Assembly: GCA_903868595.1 (NCBI GenBank)
Contig: CAIPVV010000043.1
Coordinates: 1 to 64,000, forward strand
DNA length: 64,000 bases
Direction of reading: 5' to 3'
Source of the DNA: an uncultured Pseudomonadota bacterium
GTDB lineage: Bacteria; Pseudomonadota; Gammaproteobacteria; Steroidobacterales; Steroidobacteraceae
The notes below the pieces were generated by a model. The model had not been told where the DNA came from, did no database searches, and worked only from the letters and a program-made list of their open reading frames with translations. This document shows positions 44,189 to 53,040 of this stretch, one piece after another. How positions within the stretch are numbered: the stretch's first letter is position 1; the number at the start of each line of letters is the position of its first letter. The translations under genes were made by a program, and so were the position numbers.

Positions 44189-46270
44189 CTACTTGCCCGC
44201 CTTGAAGAGGTCCTGCGAGACGTAGCCCAGCACGTCGCGGATCTGGTCCGGCGTCAGGACACCGCGGAAGGGCGGCATCTGGTTGCGGCCGGTCCACGCC
44301 GTATTGGCCATGCCCGGGACATCCTTGCCGACGCCGGCCAGCGAGGCGCCGCCGCCGTGGCCGCCGATGCCCTCATCGCCGTGGCAGGAAATACAGAACG
44401 TCTGGTAGACCACCTTGCCCTTCGCGCGGTCCGCTGGGCCCGCGGGCAGGTCCACGCCGCCGGCGGCCGCACCAGCCGGCGTCTCCGGCGGTAGCGATTC
44501 GATCTTGCCATCCAGGGAGAACAGCCAGACGCTGTCACCCTTCTTGCCGCCGCCGAACATCGTGCCGGCCGAGAGCACCGCGACGTACTGCTTGCCCTTG
44601 TGCTGGAAAGTGCTGGCCGAGGCGGCCACGCCCGCGTCGGTCTGGAACTGCCACAGGCCCTTGCCGTTGGCGCTGTCCAGCGCGGTCAGGCGCCCGTCGC
44701 TGCGGCCGACGAAGATCAGGCCGCCCTTGGTGGCCAGCGTGCCGTTGAAGCAGCTGTTGGGCCACTGCTGCTGCCAGACGATGCGGTTGGTCTTCAGGTC
44801 CACGGCCGAGAAGATGCCGCGCCGGGCGACACCGGGGTTGGCACCGCCGCCACCCATGTACATGCCCTGGAAGGTCGGCAGGGTGAAGTCCTTCTGGTCG
44901 CTGACCGAGGAGGCGACGTGATCGATGCCACACACGAAGAAGTGGTTCGTCTCCGGGTCATAGGAACTGGGTGGCCAGTTGACCGCCATCTGCGGCTTGT
45001 AGAGCACGACCTTGTCCCAGAACGGCGTGAAGATGCGCCCCTGGTTCACGAGCTCAAAGCCCTCCGGCGCGTAGTCCATCTGCTGCGGGACGACCGCGTC
45101 GCCCACCACGTAGGGCTGGGTGGGCGCGGTGTGCTGGCGTGGCTCCTGCGGCACGGGCCGCTCCTCGATGCCCAGCAGCGGCTTGCCGGTGGCACGGTCC
45201 AGGAGGTAGACCCACCCGGTCTTGGAGACCTCGGCGATGCCCTTGCGCGGCTGGCCGCCGAAATTGGCGTCAAACAGCACGACCGGGTTGGGCGAGTCGT
45301 AGTCCCAGATGTCGTGGTGCACCTGCTGGAAGTGCCACTTGTAGGCGCCCGTCTTCACGTCCAGCGCGAGAAGGGAGACCGTGAAGAGGTTGTCGCCCTT
45401 GCGCGTGGAGCCGTTGAAGTCCGGCGCCGCGTTGCCCGTGGAGAAATAGAGGAGCCCCAGTTCCGGGTCCACGGCCGGCGTCTGCCAGATCGACGCGCCG
45501 CCGTACTTCCAAGCGTCGCTGTCGGCGGGCCAGGTGTCGTGGCCGAATTCCCCCGGGGCAGGGATCGTGTAGAAGGTCCACTTGAGCCGGCCGTCGGCCG
45601 CGTCGTAGGCCTTGATGCGCCCGCGCATGCCCATGTCGCCGCCGCCAAAGCCCGTGATCACCATGCCGTCGTAGTAGAGCGGCGCGCTGACGAGGCTGTA
45701 GCCCTGCAGCGGGTCCTCGGCCTGGATCGACCACAGCACCTTGCCGGTGCGCTGGTCCAGCGCGACGAGCTTGGCATCCAGCTGGCCGACGTAGACCTTG
45801 CCGTCGCCCAGCGCGACGCCGCGGTTGACCCAGCCGCAGCAGACCTTCACGCGGGCAGGATCCAGCTTGGCCTCGTAGTGCCACAGCAGGGCGCCGCTTT
45901 CCACGTCCAGCGCGAACACGTCGTCCTGGCCGGTACTGATGTACAGGACGCCGTCGTACACGATCGGCTGGCCCTGGCCGGAGTACTGCGCCCCGATGCC
46001 CGAGCCCTTGAGGTGAGTGCGCCACTTGGCCTTGAGGTTCTGGACGTTGCTCTTGTTGATCAGCGTCAGGGGCGAATAGCGGTGGTTGTAGAGGTTGCCG
46101 CCATTGGTCACCCAGTCCGTGGTCGGGGGTGCCATCAGCTGCTGGCTGGTGAAGGCCGGTGCCGCTGCGATCGCGCGGGCCGGCGGAGCAGGTTCCGCGG
46201 CGAGCACGAGCAGGGGGGCCGCCAACGCGGCGAGCAGCGCTGCGGCGCCGCGACGGAGAGGACTCGGCAT
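44189..46270 (-). CDS. PQQ-dependent alcohol dehydrogenase with cytochrome c domain
   Basis: A 693-residue periplasmic quinohaemoprotein. It has an N-terminal signal peptide (PLRRGAAALLAALAAPLLVLA). The eight-bladed propeller includes the vicinal disulfide KVCCGWVNRG next to PQQ, and the catalytic Asp323 in HHDIWDYDS; Asp325 two residues on is the extra ligand that marks lanthanide-dependent enzymes. The C-terminal cytochrome c domain has FCISCHGDEG and a likely Met ligand in NQMPPF. It oxidises primary or other alcohols and passes electrons through its own haem. No PQQ synthesis genes are in the window. The ATG at 46270 is preferred. Confidence 0.93.
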   Translation of the reverse strand: MPSPLRRGAAALLAALAAPLLVLAAEPAPPARAIAAAPAFTSQQLMAPPTTDWVTNGGNLYNHRYSPLTLINKSNVQNLKAKWRTHLKGSGIGAQYSGQGQPIVYDGVLYISTGQDDVFALDVESGALLWHYEAKLDPARVKVCCGWVNRGVALGDGKVYVGQLDAKLVALDQRTGKVLWSIQAEDPLQGYSLVSAPLYYDGMVITGFGGGDMGMRGRIKAYDAADGRLKWTFYTIPAPGEFGHDTWPADSDAWKYGGASIWQTPAVDPELGLLYFSTGNAAPDFNGSTRKGDNLFTVSLLALDVKTGAYKWHFQQVHHDIWDYDSPNPVVLFDANFGGQPRKGIAEVSKTGWVYLLDRATGKPLLGIEERPVPQEPRQHTAPTQPYVVGDAVVPQQMDYAPEGFELVNQGRIFTPFWDKVVLYKPQMAVNWPPSSYDPETNHFFVCGIDHVASSVSDQKDFTLPTFQGMYMGGGGANPGVARRGIFSAVDLKTNRIVWQQQWPNSCFNGTLATKGGLIFVGRSDGRLTALDSANGKGLWQFQTDAGVAASASTFQHKGKQYVAVLSAGTMFGGGKKGDSVWLFSLDGKIESLPPETPAGAAAGGVDLPAGPADRAKGKVVYQTFCISCHGDEGIGGHGGGASLAGVGKDVPGMANTAWTGRNQMPPFRGVLTPDQIRDVLGYVSQDLFKAGK

Positions 46271-46439
46271 GCTTGGTAGCCCCAAGAGAGTTAAGGTTGT
46301 CCTGGGCGGCTGGACCGGCTTGCATTCGGGTGTGTGCCGGGGCCGCCCGCGGATCTTACCGTGCGGCGCCGGAGCCAGTCATGCCGGCCTTTAGGGTAGG
46401 CTTGGCAGCCTTACGCAGCGAGTTTGCCAGGAGCCGGCG

Positions 46440-47183
46440 ATGAAGAAAAAAGTAGCCCTAGTCACGGGAGCCGGTTCCGGTATCGGCCGCAGTGTCGCCA
46501 TCGCGCTGGCCCAGGCCGGCTATGCCGTGGTGCTGGCCGGACGGCGCCGTGATCCCCTGCACCACGCCGCGCATGAGGCCGGGCCATCGGCGCTGGCGAT
46601 CGAGGCCGACATCACCCAGCCGGAGTCGGTCACCGCGCTGTTCGACCGTACGGTGGAGGTCTTCGGACGGCTCGACCTGCTGTTCAACAACGCCGGCGCC
46701 GCCGCGCCGCCGACCCCGATCGAGGATCTGCCGCTAGAGACGTGGCGTCGCCTGGTGGATACGAACCTGACCGGGGCCTTCCTGTGCACGCAGGCGGCGA
46801 TCCGCGTGATGAAGGCGCAGGATCCGAAGGGTGGCCGCATCATCAACAACGGCTCGATTGCCTCGGTTACCCCGCGGCCCAACATGGTGGCCTACACCGC
46901 CACCAAGCACGCCGTGAGCGGACTGACCAAGTCCACGGCCCTGGAAGGCCGGCGCCACAACATCGCCTGCGGGCAGATCGATATCGGCAACGTGCTGACG
47001 GAGCTGGGCATCCCGCTTTCGCAGGGCACGCTGCAGGCGGACTTCAGTCTCAAGCCCGAGCCGACCTTTGACGTGAAGCACGTGGCCGACGCCGTGCTGT
47101 ACATGGCCGGGCTGCCGCTGGATGCCAATGTCCTCAACATGACCGTGATGGCCACCACGATGCCGTTCGTGGGCCGGGGCTGA
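46440..47183 (+). CDS. SDR-family oxidoreductase
   Basis: A 247-residue classical [15 protein letters not shown] binds the nucleotide, NNAG is intact, and the catalytic Ser lies in [11 protein letters not shown], with Tyr and Lys in [10 protein letters not shown]. Full catalytic set, unlike the two SDRs at 6162 and 36767. Substrate unknown. It begins 170 bases from the divergent PQQ dehydrogenase and is followed seven bases later by the pirin gene, with which it is probably co-transcribed. Confidence 0.92.
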   Translation: MKKKVALVTGAGSGIGRSVAIALAQAGYAVVLAGRRRDPLHHAAHEAGPSALAIEADITQPESVTALFDRTVEVFGRLDLLFNNAGAAAPPTPIEDLPLETWRRLVDTNLTGAFLCTQAAIRVMKAQDPKGGRIINNGSIASVTPRPNMVAYTATKHAVSGLTKSTALEGRRHNIACGQIDIGNVLTELGIPLSQGTLQADFSLKPEPTFDVKHVADAVLYMAGLPLDANVLNMTVMATTMPFVGRG

Positions 47184-47190
47184 GGGCGCC

Positions 47191-48054
47191 ATGAAGGCAC
47201 TCATCGGCATCTACCACAGCCCGCCGGGGCATTGGGTGGGTGACGGGTTCCCGGTGCGGACGATGTTTTCCTACGATCGCCTGGGCCGCCACCTGAGTCC
47301 CTTCCTGCTGCTGGATTACGCGGGTCCCCAGCAGTTCGGGCCGGCTGCGCAGCCGCGCGGCGTGGGCGAGCACCCGCACCGCGGCTTTGAGACCGTCACG
47401 ATCGTCTACAGCGGCGAGGTCGCGCATCGCGACTCCGCAGGCAACGGCGGCACCATCGGACCGGGCGACGTGCAGTGGATGACGGCTGCGTCCGGCCTCT
47501 TGCACGAGGAGTTCCATTCGGAGGCCTTCACGCGCAGCGGTGGCCTGCTGGAGATGGCCCAGTTGTGGGTGAACCTGCCGGCGCGGGACAAGGGTGTCGC
47601 GCCGCGCTACCAGACGATCCTGAATGCCGATATCCCTGCGGTGGCATTGCCGGCCGGGGCGGGGCAGCTGCGCGTCATCGCGGGCGAATTCGACGCGCAG
47701 CGGGGACCGGCGGCCACGCACACACCGCTGGCAGTGTGGGACCTGCGCCTGGCCGCCGGGGCGACGCTGCAGCTGCCCATCCCGGAGGGTTGGAGCGCCT
47801 CGCTCGCGTTGCTGCGCGGTGCGCTCAGGCTCGGGGATTCGCAGGAACTGGGCGAGGCCGACCTAGCGGTCTATTCGACGTCCGGCGCCAACCTTGCGGT
47901 GCATGCGCTGCGCGACAGCGTGCTGCTGGTGCTGGCGGGCGAGCCGATCCTGGAGCCCATCGCCGGCTACGGCCCGTTCGTGATGAATTCGCGCCAGGAG
48001 ATCGAGCAGGCGTTCGCGGACCTGCAGGCCGGACGCTTCGGCAGCATGGGCTAG
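47191..48054 (+). CDS. Pirin-family protein
   Basis: A 287-residue bicupin. The N-terminal cupin carries the metal site GEHPHRGFETVTIVYSGEV and DVQWMTAASGLLHEEF, matching the His-His-His-Glu ligands of pirins with quercetinase-like folds. Some bacterial pirins have quercetin 2,3-dioxygenase activity, others affect stress or metabolism. It starts seven bases after the SDR and is followed 13 bases later by a GNAT-like gene. Confidence 0.92.
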   Translation: MKALIGIYHSPPGHWVGDGFPVRTMFSYDRLGRHLSPFLLLDYAGPQQFGPAAQPRGVGEHPHRGFETVTIVYSGEVAHRDSAGNGGTIGPGDVQWMTAASGLLHEEFHSEAFTRSGGLLEMAQLWVNLPARDKGVAPRYQTILNADIPAVALPAGAGQLRVIAGEFDAQRGPAATHTPLAVWDLRLAAGATLQLPIPEGWSASLALLRGALRLGDSQELGEADLAVYSTSGANLAVHALRDSVLLVLAGEPILEPIAGYGPFVMNSRQEIEQAFADLQAGRFGSMG

Positions 48055-48067
48055 CGGCAGGCCGCCG

Positions 48068-48355
48068 ATGAGCCCGCAGGAGCCGCTGCCGATCTTCCAT
48101 GACCCGCTCGCCAGGTGCTTTACGGTCGTGGTGGAAGGCGAGCGCTGCGAGCTGATCTACCGACTGGCGGGTCCCGTGCTCACGATCACGTATACCGGCG
48201 TGCCAGCCGCCGTGGGTGGCCGCGGCATCGCCGCCCAGCTCCTGCAGGCGGCGTTGTCGTTCGTGCGCGAGCGGGGCCTGAAGCTCGTGCCAGCCTGCTC
48301 CTATGCCGCCGCCTACCTGCGGCGGCATCCCGAGCAGCAGGACCTGCTGGCCTAG
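48068..48355 (+). CDS. Small GNAT-family acetyltransferase
   Basis: A 95-residue protein of the short GCN5-related family (YjdJ type). LTITYTGVPAAVGGRGIAAQLLQAAL holds the acetyl-CoA loop (Q/RxxGxG/A as V-G-G-R-G-I-A), and LKLVPACSYAAAYLRRHPE is the conserved C-terminal end with active-site-region Cys. Such proteins are often annotated as N-acetyltransferases without known substrate. It is the third gene of the SDR-pirin unit. Confidence 0.85.
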   Translation: MSPQEPLPIFHDPLARCFTVVVEGERCELIYRLAGPVLTITYTGVPAAVGGRGIAAQLLQAALSFVRERGLKLVPACSYAAAYLRRHPEQQDLLA

Positions 48356-48489
48356 GCCGCGGATGGTCAGCGCGGTGTTGCGGGGGTTCGCCGAGCGGTA
48401 CTGCAGGGTCGGGGCCTGCTGGGAGACTTGCTGGATCGTGTAGGTGCCGGAACGTGCGAGGTCCTCACGGCCTGTAGGCTTTTTCTGAA
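48347..48489 (-). pseudogene. Remnant of a TonB-dependent receptor plug domain
   Basis: On the minus strand, codons from about 48489 down read GREDLARSGTYTIQQV then SQQAPTLQYRSANPRNTALT and IRGLG. This is the plug-domain segment of large TonB receptors (usually 'PTLQ...S.NPRNTA..IRGLG'). Nothing of the signal peptide or barrel remains; the frame then runs into antisense of the GNAT gene. About 45 codons of a receptor gene that must once have been over 2 kb. Confidence 0.65.
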
Positions 48490-48645
48490 CAGGGACGATC
48501 CTTGCTGTAAGTCACGGAGCGCCGGTGCGGTCACCACTGTGCGAGGGCGTGATACCGGCAAGGCCCGCCAGGGCGGGTGCGAACTGGGGGAAAGGGGGGT
48601 AGTCCCGGCGGTGATATCGCCGCCGGTTTCAGCGCGGAATGGGGG
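48356..48645. other. Spacer containing a TonB-receptor remnant
   Basis: About 290 bases between the GNAT gene and the convergent DUF4404 gene. The left part holds a TonB-receptor fragment (separate entry). The right part has no gene that I recognise. Confidence 0.5.
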
Positions 48646-48906
48646 CTAGATCCCGGCCTTGCCCAGGGCGTCGATCAGGCGTCGCAGGGCGACGACCAGC
48701 GTGGGGTGCTCGGCCTCAAAGCCGACGGCGGCCTGCTCCAGGCGCTCCACGGCGGAGGCGCTGGCCGCGTCGCCCCGGCCCAGCGTGCCCTCGATGTCCT
48801 GCAGCGCCGACTTCAGCAGTTGGCGCGTCTCGCTGTCGGGGGCGTCGGTTTCCTGCAGCCGGGCATGCAGGGCGGCAAGCAGTTCGCGCAGTGCGGGTTC
48901 AGTCAT
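48646..48906 (-). CDS. DUF4404-family protein
   Basis: An 86-residue helical protein, MTEPALRELLAALHARLQ at the start and HPTLVVALRRLIDALGKAGI at the end. This matches the DUF4404 family of small gammaproteobacterial proteins of unknown function. AAGGA/AAGGT lies before the ATG at 48906. It stands alone between gene remnants. Confidence 0.85.
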   Translation of the reverse strand: MTEPALRELLAALHARLQETDAPDSETRQLLKSALQDIEGTLGRGDAASASAVERLEQAAVGFEAEHPTLVVALRRLIDALGKAGI

Positions 48907-49011
48907 GAAACCTTGTCCTTCGTGGGGTTCTCTCGGGCGACAAGCCGCGCCCCCACTGCGCGCAATGTTACGCCTTCGGCGCAGCCACCGGCATGTAGCC
49001 TGATTTTCTGC

Positions 49012-49365
49012 GGGAACGCCTTTCTGCCCGAGCTTGATGGCGATCCGTACAGCGCGGAAATGCGGTCGGATCCGTGTCCGTATTACGCGCGCAGGCGAGC
49101 GGCGGGCCCGGTCTGCCGTTCGAGCCGGCATGGCCTGCACTGCCTTAACGGCCATGCGCTGGCGCGGGCCGTGCTGCGGGACTGGCAGTGCTTCAGTTCC
49201 GCCCAGGGCATCGGCCTGGTGGATTTCGCCACGGCCAGGACGAGCCAGACGTTCAGCCCCCTGCGGGAGATGGATCCCCCGGAGCACGACCGCTACAAGA
49301 AGGTCGTGTCGCGCCTGGTCGCTCCCGTCATCCTGCTGCGCCTGCGCCTGCGCCGGTGCGCGTCC
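49012..49365 (+). pseudogene. Cytochrome P450 remnant, N-terminal third
   Basis: The plus-strand frame reads LPELDGDPYSAEMRSDPCPY, then HGLHCLNGHALARAVLRDWQ and FSPLREMDPPEHDRYKKVVS, then RLVAPVI. This is the first 110-120 residues of a bacterial class I P450 (substrate-recognition strand, B' region and the 'MDPPEH..yRkvvsr.f' C-helix motif). The I-helix, ExxR and haem Cys are absent, and the frame degrades after about 49340. The start is also not clear. See the separate C-terminal P450 remnant near 61 kb. Confidence 0.75.
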
Positions 49366-49385
49366 TGCGCGCGTCCCCGTAAACG

Positions 49386-49414
49386 AAAAAGGCCCGGATT
49401 ACTCCGGGCCTTTC
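49386..49414 (-). terminator. Rho-independent terminator of the RRM gene
   Basis: A perfect 11-bp stem (AAAGGCCCGGA and TCCGGGCCTTT, loop TTAC) at about 49388-49413 is followed on the minus strand by a run of five T. It lies 27 bases beyond the stop of the minus-strand RNA-binding protein gene. Confidence 0.88.
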
Positions 49415-49440
49415 GTAGCTTTGGGGGCTACAGCAATCGC

Positions 49441-49779
<339 letters not shown>

Positions 49780-50031
49780 GAAAAGTCTCTCTATAAAACG
49801 AAGCAAAGGCAGGAGCAGCAAGCGAAGTCAGGGAGAGAGCGTCTCACGAGCCATCGAACGTATTCCTGTCACCTGATCGAAGGTGGGTTCGGCTCGAGCT
49901 CAGGCACCTGTAAAGGCGCGGGGGAACGACACACGGACGCAAACGATCAGCGTCGAGCATACCCCTTCACAGGGCCGGGTGTAGGACTTTTGCGCTAAAG
50001 TCGGCAAAACGACCAAAACAGGGGCTTCGCC

Positions 50032-51507
50032 ATGTCCGATCTCTTCACCCAGGCCACCCACCGGGGCTTCGGCGCCCCCATCCGGGCGGAAACCTCCGTC
50101 GACGACTGCGAGGTCGTGGGAAAGATCCCCGAGGACCTGGACGGGGCCTTCTACCGGGTCGGGGCCGAATGGTACTACCCCCCCAAGTACCGCGACGACG
50201 CCATTCTGAACGCCGACGGCTACGTCACCAGTTTCCGGATCAAGGGCGGCAAGGTCGATTACCGGGGGCGCTGGGTCCAGACCCACCGCTTCGAGCAGGA
50301 ACGGGCCGCCCGCCGCCAGCTCTACGGCTACTACCGCAACCCCTACACCGACGACCCGAGCGTGCGGGACCCCAAGCGCCCGAACCTGCGGACGGTCTCC
50401 AACACCGCCCCCCTGGCCCATGCCGGCAAGCTCTTCACCCTGAAGGAGGACGGGCTGCCCTACCAGATCGACCCCAACACGCTGGAGACCAAGGGCACGT
50501 GGGACTTCCACGGCAAGTGGAAGAGCGAGACGTTCACCGCGCACCCCAAGCTCGACCCGTTGTCGGGCGAGATGATCGCCTTTGGCTATGAGGCGACTGG
50601 CCTCGCCAGCGATGACCTGTTCATCTACACGATCGACAAGGGCGGTCAGGTGCGCCATGAAGTGCGCGTCAAGGTCCCCTACGTCAGCATCATCCATGAC
50701 ATGGCGATCACCCACCGCCACGTGGTCATCCCGTTCGGGGGTTACGTCACGGGCGAGCAGCGCCTGAAGGACGGCAAGATCCACTGGGGCTGGGACGAGA
50801 CGAAGCCCAGCTACATCGGCGTGATTCCGCGCGACGGGGACGCCAAGGACATGCGCTGGTTCAAGGGGCCCGAGCGCTGCATGATGCACACGTTCAACGC
50901 GCACACCGAGGGCAACAAGGTCATCCTCTACGCGCCGTTCTACGATTCCAACTTCTTCCCGTTCTTCCCGCCCGTGGATGGCTCGCCGTTCAATCCGGCC
51001 AAGGCGCGCGCCTTCATCCGCAAGATCACGATGGACCTGGACTCCAGGGACGAGAACTACAAGGAAGAGATCCTCTGGCCGATGCAGGTCGGGGATCTGG
51101 GCAAGGTGGATCCGCGGGTGCTCAGCCTGCCGACGCGTTACCTGTACACCGCTTACAACGATCCGCAGCGTCCCTACGATCAGGCGGCTTCGGGTCCCGG
51201 TGCGCCGGCGCGCATGACCAATTGCTACGGTCGCTTTGACATCGCCACGGGCAAGACCGACGCCTACTTCGCCGGCCCGACGCACAACCTGCAGGAGTGC
51301 TCGTTCGTGCCGCGCGGCCGGGGCGAGGAGGGCGACGGCTACTTGGTGGGCATTGCGTCCAACTACGCCGAGATGCGCTCGGAGCTCATCATCGCCGATG
51401 CCCAGCGCCTGGGCGACGGGGACATCGCCCGCGTGATCCTGCCGTTCCGTGTGAGCTCGCAGGTGCACGGCGTGTGGGTCGGCGCCCACGAGCTGCCCTT
51501 GCGTTGA
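50032..51507 (+). CDS. Carotenoid oxygenase (lignostilbene-dioxygenase type)
   Basis: A 491-residue seven-bladed propeller enzyme of the RPE65/CCD family. The four Fe2+ His ligands are visible in order: FTAHPKLD, SIIHDMAIT, MMHTFNAH and SQVHGVWV. The N-terminal DLDGAFYRVGAEWYYPP segment is typical of bacterial lignostilbene and carotenoid cleavage enzymes. It cleaves a C=C bond with O2, in lignin-derived stilbenes or apocarotenoids; the substrate cannot be read. It has its own promoter region and is divergent from the RRM gene. Confidence 0.93.
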   Translation: MSDLFTQATHRGFGAPIRAETSVDDCEVVGKIPEDLDGAFYRVGAEWYYPPKYRDDAILNADGYVTSFRIKGGKVDYRGRWVQTHRFEQERAARRQLYGYYRNPYTDDPSVRDPKRPNLRTVSNTAPLAHAGKLFTLKEDGLPYQIDPNTLETKGTWDFHGKWKSETFTAHPKLDPLSGEMIAFGYEATGLASDDLFIYTIDKGGQVRHEVRVKVPYVSIIHDMAITHRHVVIPFGGYVTGEQRLKDGKIHWGWDETKPSYIGVIPRDGDAKDMRWFKGPERCMMHTFNAHTEGNKVILYAPFYDSNFFPFFPPVDGSPFNPAKARAFIRKITMDLDSRDENYKEEILWPMQVGDLGKVDPRVLSLPTRYLYTAYNDPQRPYDQAASGPGAPARMTNCYGRFDIATGKTDAYFAGPTHNLQECSFVPRGRGEEGDGYLVGIASNYAEMRSELIIADAQRLGDGDIARVILPFRVSSQVHGVWVGAHELPLR

Positions 51508-51670
51508 GTCCCGCAGGCGGCGCCAAGCACGGGTCGGGGCAATCGTCCTGGCGGGTGGGTTGCCAGCGGGTGCGCGCGGGGTGGCCTGACGACGCCGAAG
51601 TCGGCAGCCCTGGCCCGCCCGCCCGTTGTGCTATGCCGGTTCACGCTGCTGCGAAGCAGTAGAGGCAAGC

Positions 51671-52075
51671 GTGCTGGATTTCTACCCGCAGATTCTTGCG
51701 GCGCACATCGGGGCGGTGGTCCTGAGCGGCGGGCTCTTTGCCCTGCGTGGCGCCTGCGTGATCGGCGGCTTGCGCTGGGCAATGAGCGCGCCTTTGCGCT
51801 ACGCCAGCTACGCCATCGATGCGGTGCTGCTGACCGCGGCGCTGATGCTCCTCACCCTCCTGCCCGCCGGGCTGTTTGCCAACCGCTGGCTGGCGACCAA
51901 GATCGGGCTGCTGGTCCTCTACATGGTGCTGGGGAGCCTGGCGCTCAAGCGTGCTCGCACGCCGTGGGTCCGGGTCGCCTGCTATGGCGCGGCACTCGTG
52001 GTCTTTGCGCAGATCGTCGGCATCGCGCTCGCGCATCAGCCGCTGGGCTGGTTCGCGACGGGGGCAGCGCGGTAG
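51671..52075 (+). CDS. SirB-family membrane protein
   Basis: A 134-residue membrane protein with about four helices. LDFYPQILAAHIGAVVLSGGLFALRG, NRWLATKIGLLVLYMVLGS and RVACYGAALVVFAQIVGIALA match the SirB2 family. GTG at 51671 has AGAGG upstream; I prefer it to codons further upstream. Function not established; SirB2 is named after a Salmonella invasion regulator locus but occurs widely. It is convergent with hemF. Confidence 0.85.
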   Translation: MLDFYPQILAAHIGAVVLSGGLFALRGACVIGGLRWAMSAPLRYASYAIDAVLLTAALMLLTLLPAGLFANRWLATKIGLLVLYMVLGSLALKRARTPWVRVACYGAALVVFAQIVGIALAHQPLGWFATGAAR

Positions 52076-52107
52076 GGCGGCGTGGTGGTATCCCGCGCCG
52101 CCGGCCG

Positions 52108-53040
52108 TCAGGCCGCGAGCCAGTCCTGGCCGCGCAGGCCGGTCAGGTAGGGCAGGAGCTGCCCGTCGAGGTCCGCGTCCGGGGAACGGTAGGACCAGTT
52201 GGCCACCGGCGGCATCGACATCAGGATCGCATCCGTGCGCCCCCCGGACTGCAACCCGAAGAGCGTGCCCCGATCCAGCACGAGGTTGAACTCCGCGTAT
52301 CGGCCGCGCCGATAGAGCTGGTAGCTGCGCTGGCGGTCCGTGAAGGGTAGATCACGGCGCCGCGCAATGATCTCCCGGTAGGCCGCCAGGTACCCGCTGC
52401 CCACGGCTCGCATGAACTCAAAGCAGCGCTCCCAGCTCATCCCGAACTGCGGCGTCTGCTCGTTGAGGTCGTCGTAGAAGATGCCGCCGATGCCGCGCGC
52501 CTCGGCGCGATGCTTGATGTAGAAGTACTCATCGCAGGTGGCGCGTGCTTGCGGGTACAGATCCGCGTGGAAGGGGACACAGGCGGCGCGTGCCGCTTCG
52601 TGCCAGCTCACCACGTCCTCCTCGAAGACCAGGTAGGGCGTGAGGTCGAAGCCGCCGCCGAACCACCACACGTCACCGGCGTTGAAGAAGCGCACGTTCA
52701 GGTGACTCGTGGGGGCGTTGGGATTGCGCGGATGCATGACGACCGAGACGCCCATCGCGCGGTAGCTTCTGCCTGCCAGCTGCGGATTGCGGGCCGTCGC
52801 GGCGGGGGGCAGCTTGCTGCCGCTGACATCCGACAGCGCAACGCCCGCCCGTTCGAAGACCGCGCCGCCCTCCTGTACGGCCGTGACGCCACGGCCGCTC
52901 AGGGACTGCTCGCTGCCGTCGCGCTGCCAGGGGTCGAGCAGGAACTCGCCCTCGAATCCCGCGCCACTAAAAGTGGCGCACAGTTCTTGCTGCAGCCGCT
53001 GCAGGTAGGCGTAGACGGCTTGGCTGCGCGTCTCGCTCAT
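52108..53040 (-). CDS. hemF: Oxygen-dependent coproporphyrinogen III oxidase
   Basis: A 310-residue cytoplasmic enzyme of haem synthesis. It decarboxylates two propionates of coproporphyrinogen III with O2. Motifs: MGVSVVMHPRNPNAPTSHLN, WWFGGGFDLTPY, the YFYIKHRAEARGIGGIFYDD signature and RRGRYAEFNLVLDRGT. Its ATG overlaps the stop of the PQQ dehydrogenase gene as ATGA, so translation should be coupled. This pairing is unusual; the coupled dehydrogenase itself needs haem c, which gives a possible reason. Confidence 0.97.
   Translation of the reverse strand: MSETRSQAVYAYLQRLQQELCATFSGAGFEGEFLLDPWQRDGSEQSLSGRGVTAVQEGGAVFERAGVALSDVSGSKLPPAATARNPQLAGRSYRAMGVSVVMHPRNPNAPTSHLNVRFFNAGDVWWFGGGFDLTPYLVFEEDVVSWHEAARAACVPFHADLYPQARATCDEYFYIKHRAEARGIGGIFYDDLNEQTPQFGMSWERCFEFMRAVGSGYLAAYREIIARRRDLPFTDRQRSYQLYRRGRYAEFNLVLDRGTLFGLQSGGRTDAILMSMPPVANWSYRSPDADLDGQLLPYLTGLRGQDWLAA

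Noticed and set aside
43950-44225. Plus-strand frame of 91 codons
   Set aside because: Lies antisense to the two-frame remnant and the end of the PQQ dehydrogenase; no protein-like features.
52076-52102. GC-rich inverted repeat between the SirB-like gene and hemF
   Set aside because: A stem of about seven bp is possible, but with no T-run on either strand and a long loop it is not a convincing terminator.
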